Shown: in pieces, positions 36,032-49,091 of the stretch
Layout: each line of letters starts with the position of its first letter
Position numbering within the stretch: the stretch's first letter is position 1
Origin: Malurus cyaneus samueli
Taxonomy: Eukaryota; Chordata; Aves; Passeriformes; Maluridae
DNA: 64,000 nucleotides
NCBI GenBank assembly: GCA_009741485.1
Contig: CM019214.1
Coordinates: 57,268,894-57,332,893 of the forward strand
Direction: 5' to 3'
Program-made: the position numbers and the translations under genes
Notes under the pieces: generated by a model
Database searches by the model: none
What the model saw: only the letters and a program-made list of their open reading frames with translations
What the model was told of the DNA's origin: nothing

Positions 36032-38055
36032 CCATACCTGATCTGAATTAAAACAATAATGCAGAAGATTATTTATATTTTTATAACATACAATAACGAA
36101 TGCAAAGAGAGAAACAATCCAAGGAAAAAAATACCATGATGCTTTTCCAAGTTTTAATAGAGAAGGTTGCTTCAGACTGTAAAACTATTTCTCAGAGATA
36201 TTTATTGCAACGCTGAGAGAGACACATAGGCACATGTGGGCCAGTATGCCCTACTCAGTAACAGGTTGCTAAATGTAAAAGTACTGCATACCCTGTCCTA
36301 TACAGGTTTTGTGGGACTCAGGTGTTTAGCTAGTCTTGAATAAAAAGTCCTGAACCAGATATTCAATTTTGGGGCTTTGCAAAGCTGGACGTTTTAACAC
36401 CTTAGTTAAATGTCTGCTTTAACATAACACTTTGTATGTATGAGATGTAAGGTTAGATCTCTGTAGGCTGTCCTCCCACTGAATTTCAGTCAGAGACCTC
36501 TAGAGGACCAGATCTCTGATGGCTAATAGTCAGGCACAATCAGTAAAAAATTATAGACTTTGCTATGCACAGACACTCTGGCAAAACTATACTGACGCCT
36601 TCTTGAAAAGCAGTATCCTACCACACACATTTCTGCAAAAGTTGTACCAGATAAAACATTTCTCTAATATAGCCTACAGGTCACAGTGGTATTGAAAATG
36701 AACAGAGACTATTAGTTGAGGTTTCTTGTTTTGTAAATTATTCATATTTCAATTTTAAGAGATTTTTTTTTTTAATGTTATTGAAATCTTCCTGCCCTGG
36801 AGCAAGTTTCATAATACCATAAGTTAATATATTTGCCTGTCACCTTCATAGGGCCTGGGCTTAAATTTGTCTTGGGTCACAAGCGAAATTATCTTAATGG
36901 TCTCAAATTAGTCCTTAGTAGGAATTTGTCCATTTCACAAAAGCAACAATGCCGCAAAATGGCAGCAGAGTGCCACTGTAGAGTCCTATTCTCCAAGGAA
37001 CCAAGAAATAGAATGGAAGGAATATTGGAGACCAGGTTTTCTTTTGGCAACGGTATTTGGATCAAGCAAATGCAAATTATTTCCTACTTTTACGAGAAGC
37101 ACTATTCAGCAAATTAGTTAGCATGATGTAGATGTCAAAATACTGTTCTACAGTTTCATACCATTTTGGACACAAACAGTCCAAGATGCCCTTTGACTCA
37201 TCTTATTTACGGTAGAGAAAAATTGCTGTTAGTACTGATTGTATAGGGAAACAACTTTTTTTTTGTTTCTTTGTTAGTTTTGAAGTATGATGATAATTAG
37301 AACATGAAACAACAAGGCAAGCCGCAATTAGAGGTTCAAATGAAAACAACATCATCAACATCATTCAACTATACACAGTTTAATTCAATTAAATAATTTG
37401 CTGACTTTTATATGACCAGTTTTATCTAGTATAATAAAGAAAATTGGAAAATTTAAAAAAAAAAGCACGAGAAAAGTTGTCAAATAAATTAGTTGGTGTA
37501 AATTATTCCATTAGTTGTGCTAATAAAGCAAAGAATGTGGTAAATGTCCAATGTCGCATTTCTTATATCTTAAAAGTTATGAGTCATTGAAATTCCACTG
37601 ACTTAAATGTAATCAAGAGGGGAGAAAAAAAGTAGCATTTCTGCTTACAAAAGCAAATGGACACTCTTAATTTAACTGAGCATTTTTAGGATAATAGTCT
37701 AGTTGTTCAGCAGTTGCACAAAAGATGCTTCAATAAAATTGGTCCATTAGTAGTGTAAGAAAACAAAAAATACAAGACAGTAAAGGAATGGAAAGTCATA
37801 TTTGGACTAGGAACGTCTTTGAAAAAGGAATCCTATTTTCTTTAATACCTATCACTTCCTGCATGTTGCTCTGTAAAAATTATTGATCAAGATCAGTCCC
37901 TTCAGATTCACACATAAGTGAAATTGTAAGGTTTGCCTAACAATTGCACACAGCAACAGGGAGCATCATTGCCTCAGCACTGTTTTCTGTGTTAGCCTGA
38001 ATCTGCAGTAGCCATCAGCTCCAAGATTTTCCTCCCTATGCTCTGCTCCACTACC
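36032..38055. other. Unique sequence, no gene seen
   Basis: A 94-codon plus frame at 36833-37117 has no recognised domain or splice context. Nothing else supported. Confidence 0.5.
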
Positions 38056-38634
38056 CATAGTGAACTGACCTTGGCTGGACATTGGTCACCCACCAAGCCA
38101 TTGTGTCACTCCCCCCCCTCAGTAGGGACACGAGCAAAAAGTAACATGGGAAAAAAATGTGGGTCCAGATAAAGCAGTTTCATAAAGCAAAGCAAAATGT
38201 AAAATGTTTATTCTCTATTTCTCACCAGCAAGAGATGTCCAGCTACTTACCAAAAAGCAGGGCTTCAGCACATGAAGCAGTTACTCCAGAGGCAAATGCC
38301 ACAAGTAATGAAAGCCCCTTCTTTCTTTCTCTCAGCTTTTATATCTGAGCAGACATCCTATTGTCTGCTATTGTCTGTTGCTCATCTTATTCCATCTGGA
38401 ATACCTTTTGGTCAGTTTGGGTCAGCTGCTCTGCCCATGTCCCCTCCCAAGATTTTGCCCACCTCCAGCTTACTGATGAGGGTGGAACATTGGAGAGAGA
38501 GCGCTGAGGCTGTGCCAGCCCTGCTCAGCAGGAGCCAAACTCTGGTGTGTTATAAACACCTTTCCAGCGGCCAATGCACAAAGCACAGCGCTGTGAGGGC
38601 TGTGTGGGAAATGAACTCATCTCAGCCAGACCCA
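38056..38634 (-). mobile_element. Solo LTR of an avian ERV (minus)
   Basis: About 579 bp of an avian ERV LTR read on the minus strand. On the plus strand it runs from 'actgaccttggctggac' to 'ctcagccagaccca'. On the minus strand it has a TATA-like ATATAAA (plus-strand 38338-38344) and, downstream, an AATAAA signal (38207-38212), as an LTR should. It shares many blocks with the LTR at 48528-49086, for example 'gatgtccagc', 'agcagggcttcagca' and 'caaagcacagc'. The edges are worn and no clean target duplication is visible ('ctacc' versus 'cagac'). No internal retroviral genes adjoin it. The 63- and 123-codon plus-strand frames are antisense artefacts. Confidence 0.85.
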
Positions 38635-40228
38635 CAGACATGAGTCCTGGTACATATGCATGTCCACATGTGTGTTTGTATTTGCACTCACAATTATATA
38701 AACGCGTAAAATTAAAGCTAACTGCTTGAATAAGGAAATATTCCCTCAATGAGAATTTAACAGATTAAATGTTTGAATAACAATGCTCCAAAATCACAGT
38801 CTCGCCCTTTGTGTTGCTAAAGACTGTTGTGTTTAGTTTTTAATATTTTGGTTTATTAAACTTCCAAGTGGAGAAAAAACAACAACCACAACATAGCGGA
38901 ACATGAAGAAGTAACCATAAGCACTGAATAATTAAGAAATCAATAAACAATTTCACATTTCTTGGGTGTTCAAATGACCTTTCTGAATTAGAAGCTAAGA
39001 CAGTGTGTGCAATGCAGAATCATTAGGTAGGTAATGTACCAAGTAAATTTGAGTAGGCTGGTAAATTTTGATTTAACTATCTTAACTGCTTTGATAGGTT
39101 AACTCTAAAGATCATTGAATCAGTCAGACAGTGGTTCAGAAAAAGCCAAATAAAAGGCAGCACTTTGAGAGTAATACACATGCAGAGAAAATATCAGTGA
39201 GTTGTGGGAGGTAGGTGGTAAGAGGATGCCCTGTAATGATTCTTCTTTCCAAAATCTGTGATATAACCTCCTACTGCTGGAGACTGAGGTCAGACAAAGC
39301 CTAAGGAAAGCCAACAATACTTTTTTTTTTTGATTAATAGAAATATCATCTAGTTCAGAGTTCATGTGAACAACCAGAAAAATCTTACGTGTCTGGGTCT
39401 GAGAAAGGCGGGAAGGAATACACCTTTGTCCTGCAGCAAGAACAGAACAGCCTCTCTGGGCTCTGAGAAAGGGCGGAACACAGAGTTATCGCTAGGGAGG
39501 ATTGAGGGGGAGGTTACAGGTTCTTTTTTTGTGGCAAACCACCAGTCCTTTTATCAGAGGTGCTTTATATGCATCAGTATCCTGTGGATGGGTAACTGCA
39601 CAACAATTGGAAGCTGATTTTTGTGGCTGAGGTCAAAAATATCTGCCTCTACTGAAAGAATCCTCTCCTCTCACACCCTCAACCTGAAGCGGTCTTGTAG
39701 GGTCACTCTGCAGAGCAGTTTTCCTGCCTTCTCACTTATACATTCCAGCCCAAATCCAGCCTGCCTGTTCTTCTGTAGCTGAGCATAATATTAAAGATTC
39801 AGTTCAAGGACTCAGGCTCTATAAATTGCTGAGTACCCTTGGCTTGTGGGCACTCTCTGTTCCTCACAGAACAAATCCAGCTCTCCCCCAGGAATATAAA
39901 TGAAATCACCCCAAATGTCTCACCACGTATGCAAATCTGTCATTCACTCTATGTATCAGCTCTTCAAATAACTCAGTGCTTCTCATACACAAAAATAATC
40001 TTTCTGAGGTGGTGGCGATAGATTTTTCTGAGATAAAGGGTAGCACGGAGAACCTGTGTTCACCTTCTATGTGCCCTCTCCGTGACAGTTGTGTTGATGA
40101 AGTCTACAAAGCAGCCTGATTTGAAAGTCGGCTTGATAATTTGTATCTTGCTCTCTTACCTATCATTATAGTTCATCATTATCTTGGAAAAGATTTTCCA
40201 TTGCTTCTGAAACAAGTTAAGTCAGCAT
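38635..40228. other. Unique sequence, no gene seen
   Basis: Not retroviral in content although it lies between two LTRs. A repeated motif (TCTGGGTCTGAGAAAGGCGG and TCTGGGCTCTGAGAAAGGGC) starts at about 39393 and again at about 39455. Frames are at most 83 codons. Confidence 0.5.
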
Positions 40229-40270
40229 TCTCTCTTTCTCTCTCTCTCCCTCTCTCTGCCCCCCTCTCCT
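40229..40270. repeat. (TC)n pyrimidine tract
   Basis: About 42 bp almost entirely C and T (CTCTTTCTCTCTC, CCCTCTCTC, GCCCCCCTCTCC). Confidence 0.92.
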
Positions 40271-40543
40271 TGAGAAGCAGTACAGCTGTCAGTGTGACAA
40301 TCTAACCACAATATGTTACACCCACTAAGGTGTTTGGAGGAAAAGCTAAATGAATTTTGCTGTAGTTGATCAAATTTAAGTTTATCCTTATGTTAGTGCA
40401 AGTCATTAAGAGCCAGAGCAATACATGAGTAAAACAGAAATTATCACTAAACAAACAACGTTATGTGACATTAATCATGAAGATTATTAGGATTTCTAAG
40501 GACAATACCTTCATTATCAGTTCCAGAAACACTGAACGTTAAC

Positions 40544-40569
40544 TTTTTTTTTTCTTTTTTTTTTTTTTA
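40544..40569. repeat. Poly-T tract with one C
   Basis: T10, C, then T15. The Lys-rich minus-strand end of a 69-codon frame comes from this tract. Confidence 0.93.
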
Positions 40570-43500
40570 TTACTTTCTTAAGTCCATAAAATATTTTTAG
40601 CACATAGAATGTTTCAGAAAGCAGAGTAAACAGGCAAAATAGATTACCTACAATGTACCTGCTTGGCCTAGGCTGTCTGAGTACAAACCATGGCTGCGAG
40701 CTACTCATTACCGAGAACTCCCTCACTGACTATGTAATCAATTTCAATAGAGATTGATTTTATAAGTAATATGCCCCCAAACCTACATGCCATTTACACC
40801 TTTTATTTGGCATCTCTTAAAATTAAAACAAATATTAATATAAGTAATAAATCAAGAACTCAGAAGTCAATAACAGTTCTCTGCTCATTGCAGAGAAGTA
40901 CCTAGAAGCCCCTATAAGCCTAAAAAAAGCTTAAAAGCTTGAAGCTTGTTTAAGAGGTATGGCGAAGTTATTTAAACTTAAGTACAATTCTGTGTTTGTC
41001 CATCTTTTGTGGAAAGGAATCCTTTTATTTTTACATTTGTCCCTCAAAAGATGAGAATTTCAGCAATGTATAAAAATAAACTCGTGTGCAAATGACAAAG
41101 TCGATTTGTGTATCAGATGCAATAACTGGAGAAACATGCCTGTGGAAATCGGCCATCAGTTTTTTCCAAATATGCACAGGATGAAAACCACAACAGGAGT
41201 GTAAGTCTATGAGCTGTGTGCTCAGGCAGTGAGTTCATAAATCTGCTTTGTTGGCAGTATAAGTAAGAACATAACAATAATAATAAAAAAAAAAAAAAGT
41301 ATACCAAAGCCAGACTGCAGTGCAAGACAAGCTTCTAACTTACCAGCATTTAGACAGAACAGTGTAAACGTTAACACGCCAGCCTCTGCTCACTATCACA
41401 AATTTTCCTCTGTGTCTCTGCCCTATATTTCCACCTTTTGACCGCATAATGAGGTTGACTGGAGAAAATTACATTTGACAGAGATTTTTCTCTGACTTTG
41501 GAAAATAGAGAAAAGGTTACATTATCCACCGTGACCCTAGAAATCTTTGATACTGGCTTTTGACCTAAACTTTTTGATCTCCAAGAGTGATATATTAGGA
41601 ACACTGATGAGTAGAAAAGTAATGGTATAGGTTAGTACTGCAGCAGAGTAGGATATTGGCTGGTGTTAATTAGATCTGTGATGACATTTTCTACACTGAT
41701 GAGTTCCAACTCTTATGACACCAATGTCCATGGATTTTGTTAGGGTATTCACAGTGTACAGCTCTCTCATCTTGATTGCCAAGACATTCAACACATCTTC
41801 ATAGTTCAGCTGTACTCATGTGAACAAACCACTGCGTATCGCTTTCACAACAGGTGACTCAACCTGGAAGCCCAAATAAAGAATTTATTTGGATTTTGAG
41901 CATGATAGAAAACCAACCTCTGTCTTATTCACATCTTTGCTCACCTTTATTCCATTGTCTTACAGTCAGTCTGAGGAGGCAGACAGCTGACATAGAAGAT
42001 TTTATAACCTCCTGAAGAGACAAAGTGTTTAGGAATAGCACAGCAGAAATCTTAATAGCTATGAAAAGTGTTGTGACTTTTTCAGACGTACCCACCTATA
42101 GCATACAGTATGTTTGTTATCAGATCTTTGAACTAAGACTTCTGCCATACACTTGTATTTAATAACCTGTTTGCCATAACAATATTAAAGACAGCAATTT
42201 CCAATCTTGTGGTATTTTGCACACATTAATGTGGCAAGCTGAACTGCAGTGCAGTAAGATGACGAGCATGTCTTCTTAGGTGGCTCAAAAGTTCTGTGAG
42301 AAAATATTTTACTTTCAATGAAATAGTTTATCTTTAAGTTAGGAATTTTGGCATAGTTGACAAGGACTTCTAAACAGCCAGGATTTAAATAAGTCAAATC
42401 AAAATGATCTGTTAAAAGCAGCAAAATGAATTTGTCATCTCTTTTCATGAATATGAAGAAAAACTGCAAATTACTTTCTGGTGTATTCAACAAATTCATA
42501 ATTAAGCATACTATTCACTTCTAGAAGGTGGGAAGAAAGTCTAACAAAATATTATGGTCCCCACAGACAGAACTTTCATAGAAACCCAGTGGAGAGAAGG
42601 GAGAGTTGAAGGACATTATTGATAGTTGCCAGGACTACTAATTCTTCCATAAGACTGGAGAACAAAGAAGAGGTGAGAGGCATTTTTGCTATCAGATACT
42701 TATTTAACAATTCTAGCAGAGAGCAATTCTCATTCACATCATCTGCTTCTGCTGTGAGAGTGGCTCTGAGAATGCAGCCATGGGGAGGCATGTTTTGATC
42801 AAGTCCGCTGCTTTCCCTTTCAAAGCGAATGAGATAATGCGGCTGTGGAACAGTACCTTTTAATCAGAGCAGTGGGATTCCATTGAAATGTAGTACAATG
42901 CAGCTGCAAGTTGGTATTTCCCTAAAGCAGGTGTACACTTCTCCCTTTGAAACCGTGAGCACAGCCTACGTCCCTGTATCCCAAACTAGGCCTCGGCACA
43001 ACCACGCTCAGCATTGCCTTTTACTATTTGCCCTTTTGTCTCATTTTCCTTCTGTGCAAAAGACATTTAGATATGTGCCAAAAATACCTTTCGCCAACAG
43101 AAGTCAGATGAATTTTGGGTTGGTTTTTCTTCTGTAAAACAGGAAGGCAGGTTGAAAGTTAAATCAATTCCTTACCTCATTTGCCCTTATAGTTAGTTTC
43201 ACCTTTATAACTTAAAAGAATACATGATAGAGGACTCTGTTATCAAGTAGGAATAGATGTTTTAGGAAAAAAATGAACCAACTGGCTCATTTGAGCCCCT
43301 ACACAGGCCTGTGCTCTCTGTCGCTTGTTAGTAAATGCTGTACTGTTAGCTATGTTTTTTGTGTACACTGCATAACACATTAATTAGCTGTAGCTGATGC
43401 AGTTATGAACAGTATAATGACTGCAGAGTGTGATGCACAGCTTCTGGAAGTCTGCCGAGGCAGGAGAAAGTAGTTGCTACCGAGAGAAAATAGAAAAATC

Positions 43501-46500
43501 CAGAAATGTCTTCCAGCTTGAATTCAATCAGGGCAAAAAGGAGTGTTGGTCACACCCTTCATCTTAGCCCCTTTTGGAGTTGAGTTTTAAGATTCTTTTT
43601 CAGGCAGTGGAAATGGGATGGACCTTTCAGATGTTCTCTCAGGTGGTCTGACTGCCTCTTCTGCTGATTCGTCTCGCACAAGGAGGTTTCTCTGAGTGGA
43701 GAGGGTGACCCTGCCCAGCTGATGATTTCTGCAGTCCCTCAGGGATGGAGCACAGGACTGGTACCAGCAGCACAGGCTGCGGCTTGGGACTGCAGAATCA
43801 AAGGAAAATAAGCGAGTGTGCACCATTCCCATTGTCGTATGAAGGGCAGATCAATAATTTCTCATCTCTGTGGAATGACAAACACCTTGCAGCAGCTTTG
43901 CCTGAGTTTCACACCCCCAGCAGCAGAAAACGGTTCTTTACCTAAGAAATTTAACAGTGTAAGATTTTTATCTCGAGAGCCATAAACTCCAGTTGTGCTT
44001 TCACTTAAATTTATGGCTGAAAGTTTAGAGACTAATAGAATGGAAAACATGAGTGTCTCAAACTTAAATTAGAGAGCTGGCCTTCACGGCTGGGAGTTCA
44101 GGAAAAAAATCTCTATTCAAACAAGTACAGCAATGACATATAACATATTCTTGTAGTAGGTACTCACCATCTCATTAAATAGAAATTTTAAATAAGTAAT
44201 CTATTGCAAAAAAAAAAGTAAAGTAATAAGTCAGTGATGTGCAGTTATTGCAATATGTTTTTTTTCAATTCTTTTCTGAGATTATTGAAAAACAGGAAAA
44301 TCGAATACAATCACAGAAAGCATAACATAGTTGAATAGTTGTTCCCTGCTTTCTTTATACCTCCCAGATGAAGTAAGACAGAGGTAGACATTGATGAGAT
44401 CTTCCTTAAAAATGGGTGGTGTGTAAAATCTTTGAAGTCAAGAAAGCTGATATGTTCACTACAGTATATAAAACTACATTTTCAGTTAAATAGAAGGATC
44501 TGTTGAACATACTTTATTAAAAAGCATGAGGAGTGATGGGAGTGGGAATATATTGAAAATGACACAAATGGTCTCTGATGAAAAAGCAGTTTTGGATGCT
44601 CTTCTGGGAGTGTAAGAGCTTAGAAACTTGTATTAGACAGTGGATGCTTCAGCCCACACACGGAATCTTAGCCTAATCCAGATATTCCATAAAGGAGAAC
44701 ACTTAACTTGAGATACCAGCTCAATATACCCACAAGAGACCCACCGGTAATAGCTCTCAGTTTTAAAGCTCTGTTTGCCTTGAAGCAGGGTTTAGAAAAG
44801 AATACTACTTTCTCACAAAGCTTCTATTGGAATTTTGTATGTTAAATTAACATTATTCCTTGGGGATTTTTAATTTAAGATTCTACAGACTCTGTATTAT
44901 ATAATTTTTATTAGACTCCTGGTTTACTTTGCTTTCACTGCACCTCTGAGGCTCAAATGCTATGACTGTTACTTGAAGCTTCTCTCCCAGTGTAAGTCAT
45001 TTTATGGCACAAGCATAGGAAATAAGTAGAAACACAAAATGAAAAACATTTAGCAGAATATGTCTAAAAGATAACAGACAGGAAGCGAAGAGATAAAATA
45101 AAACGTAAAAAATATGAGGTTCCAGATCAGCCTCATTCCTGAAAACTAAGCCTATCTTTGATTAAAGAACTGATTCTAATTAAACAAAAAGGGAAAGATT
45201 TTTCTGATTGAGCTTCACACAAAAGTTTCAACTAGCGACTTTAATCCCTTACACTTAAACAGGCAAAACTGGAGGGCATTATATCTAGCATATTTTAAAT
45301 GTATATTTCAAGATGAAATGGACTGTCATCTTTGCATGCAGATTTTTTTAAATCAATTACAAAGAAAATCTGGGGGACTAGCTTAGATTTGGGTGAAAAT
45401 TTTTAAAGTGATTACATGAAGACAGATAAATTGTGTCTTAGACATTCAAATATATGTTAATGACAAAATGAAGTGTGATATTTAGTAGAAGACATTTTCA
45501 GAAAATGCTTTAGAGAATCACAGAGTATCCTGGGCAGATATAGTCTTGCACTAAAACACACTGAGTCTCAAAATCTGATTCAAAATCGAGTGTAATCAGT
45601 GAAAAGATCTAAAATAGTACTGGCTTCAGATAAATGACAAGTAAAACTCTTATCTTCTTCAAAAGACATTTAAAAGCATCCTTTCAACTACAGTAGAAAT
45701 TAGTGCTGAGTCTCCTACTAGACCTGGTCTTTTTCTAAGGATTTCCATTTCTACCTTTTTCTTCCCTTCTCCTCCCCATTCACAGACAGATTGTCTTATA
45801 CTCACCCTTTTTTCATTCCTCAGCTTTTTCTTCCTCAGCTTTTAGTGGCTCCCACTCAACTACATCATATCTTTTTTTCTTACCCTTCCCTTTCCATTTT
45901 AATTGAAGAAAAATATGAATTTGTTTCTGTTCCTAAATTATTATTTTTTGGTTTCTTTTACTAATTTCCAAATCAATTTGGGGGAATTCAAATAATTTCA
46001 GCTTGGATTTACTCCAGCTGTTCCATCACCTCTTAATCACATAATTCCACTAAGGCCTTTATCTCGCTCTTTCATCTATGCAGCAAAGAGCCTTCCCATA
46101 GACTCACACACCATGCAGGCACAGAGAGCTTTTTAATTCCATCACTTATGCAGTCAGTAGGTTTTCTACTTTAGATGTGAAAACAACAGAAATTTCATAT
46201 TTAAAAGCAAGCTAATTTTTGGACTTTAGCACTCCAAAGCTAACTCCACTGCATCCAAAGACCACTTCCAGTTAAATTTTAGGACAGACAATCCCCCTAC
46301 ATAAACACAGACACTCACCTTTTCCTTCTTCCAGAAAACAAACCCACAGTGTAATGGGAGCGAGAGGGCAAAAAAATCATGGACTGTAATTTGTTTCCAG
46401 AAGAGAGTCCAAAAGATGGGCAAACAGTAGCCCATTAGCTGTGCTGAAACAAGTCATCTGCTCATTGCAGTACAGCAACAGAGCTTTTCAAATGCCTACT

Positions 46501-48527
46501 TATTGCTTTATATATTTCTATAGGAATTCCAGGAAATACAAATCTATCTATTTCCAATAAAACTGTATCTTCCATCATTTACACCCTTTTCCTCCCCCTC
46601 TCCCACCACATTTTCTGCACATTTCTTAAAACAGAAAGGTGCCAGCAGCTAACAAATAGACATTTCTCTTATTTTTTCAAAAGATTGGATTCATTTTTTA
46701 TAATGATGTAAACTATTAAAAATGCTTCCTACACACATGCTCTCGCATTTATGATCTTTTTTTCCTTCTGGATTAATCCCAGTACTCTAACACATGAGGA
46801 TCAAATGGCAGATCCCACAGTATGCCACTGTTCATCTAGTGATGATGTAAGAAGCGGAAGATCTACACATAGAAGTGTATTTTTAATTATTAGTTAATAA
46901 ATACTTTTAGAATGTGCATAAGAAATGTAGATTTTCAAAAGCAAATGTAATACTTAATAAAGTGACAATTTACCTCCCTCTGATGTCATCTCTTAATTCA
47001 GGTAAACCCACAGCATTTAAACATCAGACAAAATTAAGCTTAACATAAACAGTATAGTTCAACATTTGAGTGTAGCTATGCTAGAATTTTGGCTGTGATT
47101 TCCAAAAGACATGGCAAACACCAGTAGCTCTAATGTTTCTTTTCATGAGTCAACAGCCATATATCACAAAGCTTGTTACACATAGACCAAATCAATTCAA
47201 TCCTCTCTGTGCTCTGGTTTAAACCAGTCATCTAGAAAAGAAGGATCCTATAGCCCACTCTGACACTACTGAACACACAGAAATTTTTCATGGAATTGTT
47301 AGAGCTAGCCAAGAACAGTTATTCACTGAGATAGAACAAAAAGGTCATCCAACCTGGGTATTAAACATCAAAACTGACAACAGCTTTCCATTAATTAGTC
47401 ATACTCTGTTTTGAAGATCTTGACAGCGTTTCATCTTTTCTGGCTTGACTGACTAGTGATTACAAGGTCCCTATGAATTAATTAAATGTCACTTGTACAG
47501 TAGGGTTTCATTCAACCAATGAAACACCACTATTCTTAAATGTTTTTTTTCTATTATTCAGATAAACAAATTTAACCAGTCTTCTGATATTGACTCTGTA
47601 TTACTTTAACATCTCATACTTATCAAGCTGGGGAAATGCATAGAAGCTTTCCTCTTGAAGGGTGAGCATGTGAGCAAAAATAATAATTTTCTCTACATTT
47701 ATCTTTGTGTGAATCTCCCAAGAGATCAGACTTCCCAATTCCGCAGTTTCCAGCTCCAAACTCAGCACTAATGCCTTAAACATGGACATATTTGTATCAA
47801 GTGGCTTGCAATTGGCTGTATGTTTTATCTTAGACGTACAATTAATACATCTTTGGATCTTGAGTTCCAGAGCAGAATGATTTATTAATTTATTTATTTA
47901 GTAGCTCAATAAAACATTCAAAGGGCAAGACTATGCTTATCACAAGTGGGCAGCTTGTAGAGATTGACATGATCCTAAGGCTTTCAATACTCAAATTTAC
48001 TTTGTGTTAGCCACAGGTGTATAAGAACTGCAATTTGTGCAAGCCCCTAGAGAACTAATTATGTGTTAAGAAGAATACACATTTTACTGTGTGGCATACA
48101 ATACAAGAAAATTACCATGCATCAGGTTTTTGAGAGACAGAACTTTAGGCAGGTAATAGGTATAGTTGTGCACAGATTTATTCTGAAATGAACTCCCTTG
48201 AAGGCTTATCAAAACGAATACTTTTTTTTTTTTTCATTTAAATATATCTTCTTTACAGTGTAGAGTTTTGCCTCTGAAAATGCTCTGAATTCAACTACTA
48301 TGTGAAGGTCTTTTAAAAAGTCTCACGCTTCAATAGACAATTAATTTTGTTTATTTTACTGGCAATATTAGGCAAAGATTAATTTTAAAAGAAATCAACA
48401 GATCTTTATTGCAAAGCCAGTGTCCAATGACATTAAGAGAAACTGACTATTTGAAATATCTTAACGCACAGAATTATTACATAAAGTCATATTACAGTAA
48501 CAAATGAGATGAAAATTAGTCCATACT
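40570..48527. other. AT-rich unique sequence, no gene seen
   Basis: Frames up to 104 codons (42185-42499, minus) with no recognisable domain. A14 lies at 41285-41298. A GC-richer stretch lies at about 43590-43830. I saw no gag, protease, reverse transcriptase, integrase or env similarity between the two flanking LTRs. Confidence 0.5.
48523..48527. repeat. Target-site duplication, left copy (ATACT)
   Basis: Matches 49087-49091 exactly, immediately outside the TG and CA ends of the LTR. Confidence 0.8.
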
Positions 48528-49086
48528 TGTGGAGAGTTGACCTTGGCTCGATGCCATGTGCCCTCCAAGCTGCTCTATCACTCCTCTCCTCAGCAGGACA
48601 GGAGAGGGAGAAAAGAAGCTAGAAAAATATCCTCATGGGTCAAGATAAAGGCAGTTTAATGGAGCAAAAGCAGACAAAAACAAAAGATTTATTTTTTACT
48701 TCCAAGCAGGCGATGTCCAGCCATTTTCCAGGAAGCAGGGCTTCAGCAGACATGGAAATTGCTCTGGAAGACAGACATTAAAATACCAAAAATTTCCCCC
48801 TCCTACCCTTTCTCTTAGATTTGGTTGCTGGATAGATCATGTGGTATGGAATATCACTTCAGTCAATTGGGATCAGCTGTCCTGGCTATTTTATGACCTC
48901 CCAAGGTCTTGCCCATCACCAGGTGGGAAGGTGAAATGTTGGAGATACAGCACTGATGCTGTGGCATCAAGGATCAGCAGTAACCAAAACCCTGGTGGGT
49001 GACCAGCACCTGTTTGGCTACTGGTACAAAGCACAGCACTGTGAGGGCTCCTGTGAGGAACATTAACTCTATCTCAGACAGACCCA
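48528..49086 (-). mobile_element. Solo LTR of an avian ERV with 5-bp TSD
   Basis: About 559 bp, TG...CA bounded on the plus strand (TGTGGAGAGTTGACC to CAGACCCA), read as an LTR on the minus strand. It is flanked by the exact 5-bp direct repeat ATACT (48523-48527 and 49087-49091), the footprint of a single integration followed by loss of the internal region through LTR-LTR recombination. It shares blocks with the LTR at 38056-38634 and carries an AATAAA on the minus strand (48688-48693), but its TATA region is degenerate. A 5-bp duplication fits ERV1- or ERVL-like integrases better than the usual 6 bp of ERVK; this is general knowledge, not a classification. Confidence 0.9.
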
Positions 49087-49091
49087 ATACT
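49087..49091. repeat. Target-site duplication, right copy (ATACT)
   Basis: The right-hand partner of 48523-48527. Confidence 0.8.

Noticed and set aside
38157..38643. Plus-strand frames of 63 and 123 codons
   Set aside because: They are antisense to the minus-strand LTR.
45500..45560. CR1 3' end suggested by 'gaatcacagagtatcctgggcag'
   Set aside because: Only a few bases resemble the CR1 terminus and the following sequence does not continue the match.
38635..48527. Internal region of a 10-kb provirus between the two minus-strand LTRs
   Set aside because: No retroviral protein similarity is visible and the right LTR carries its own target duplication.
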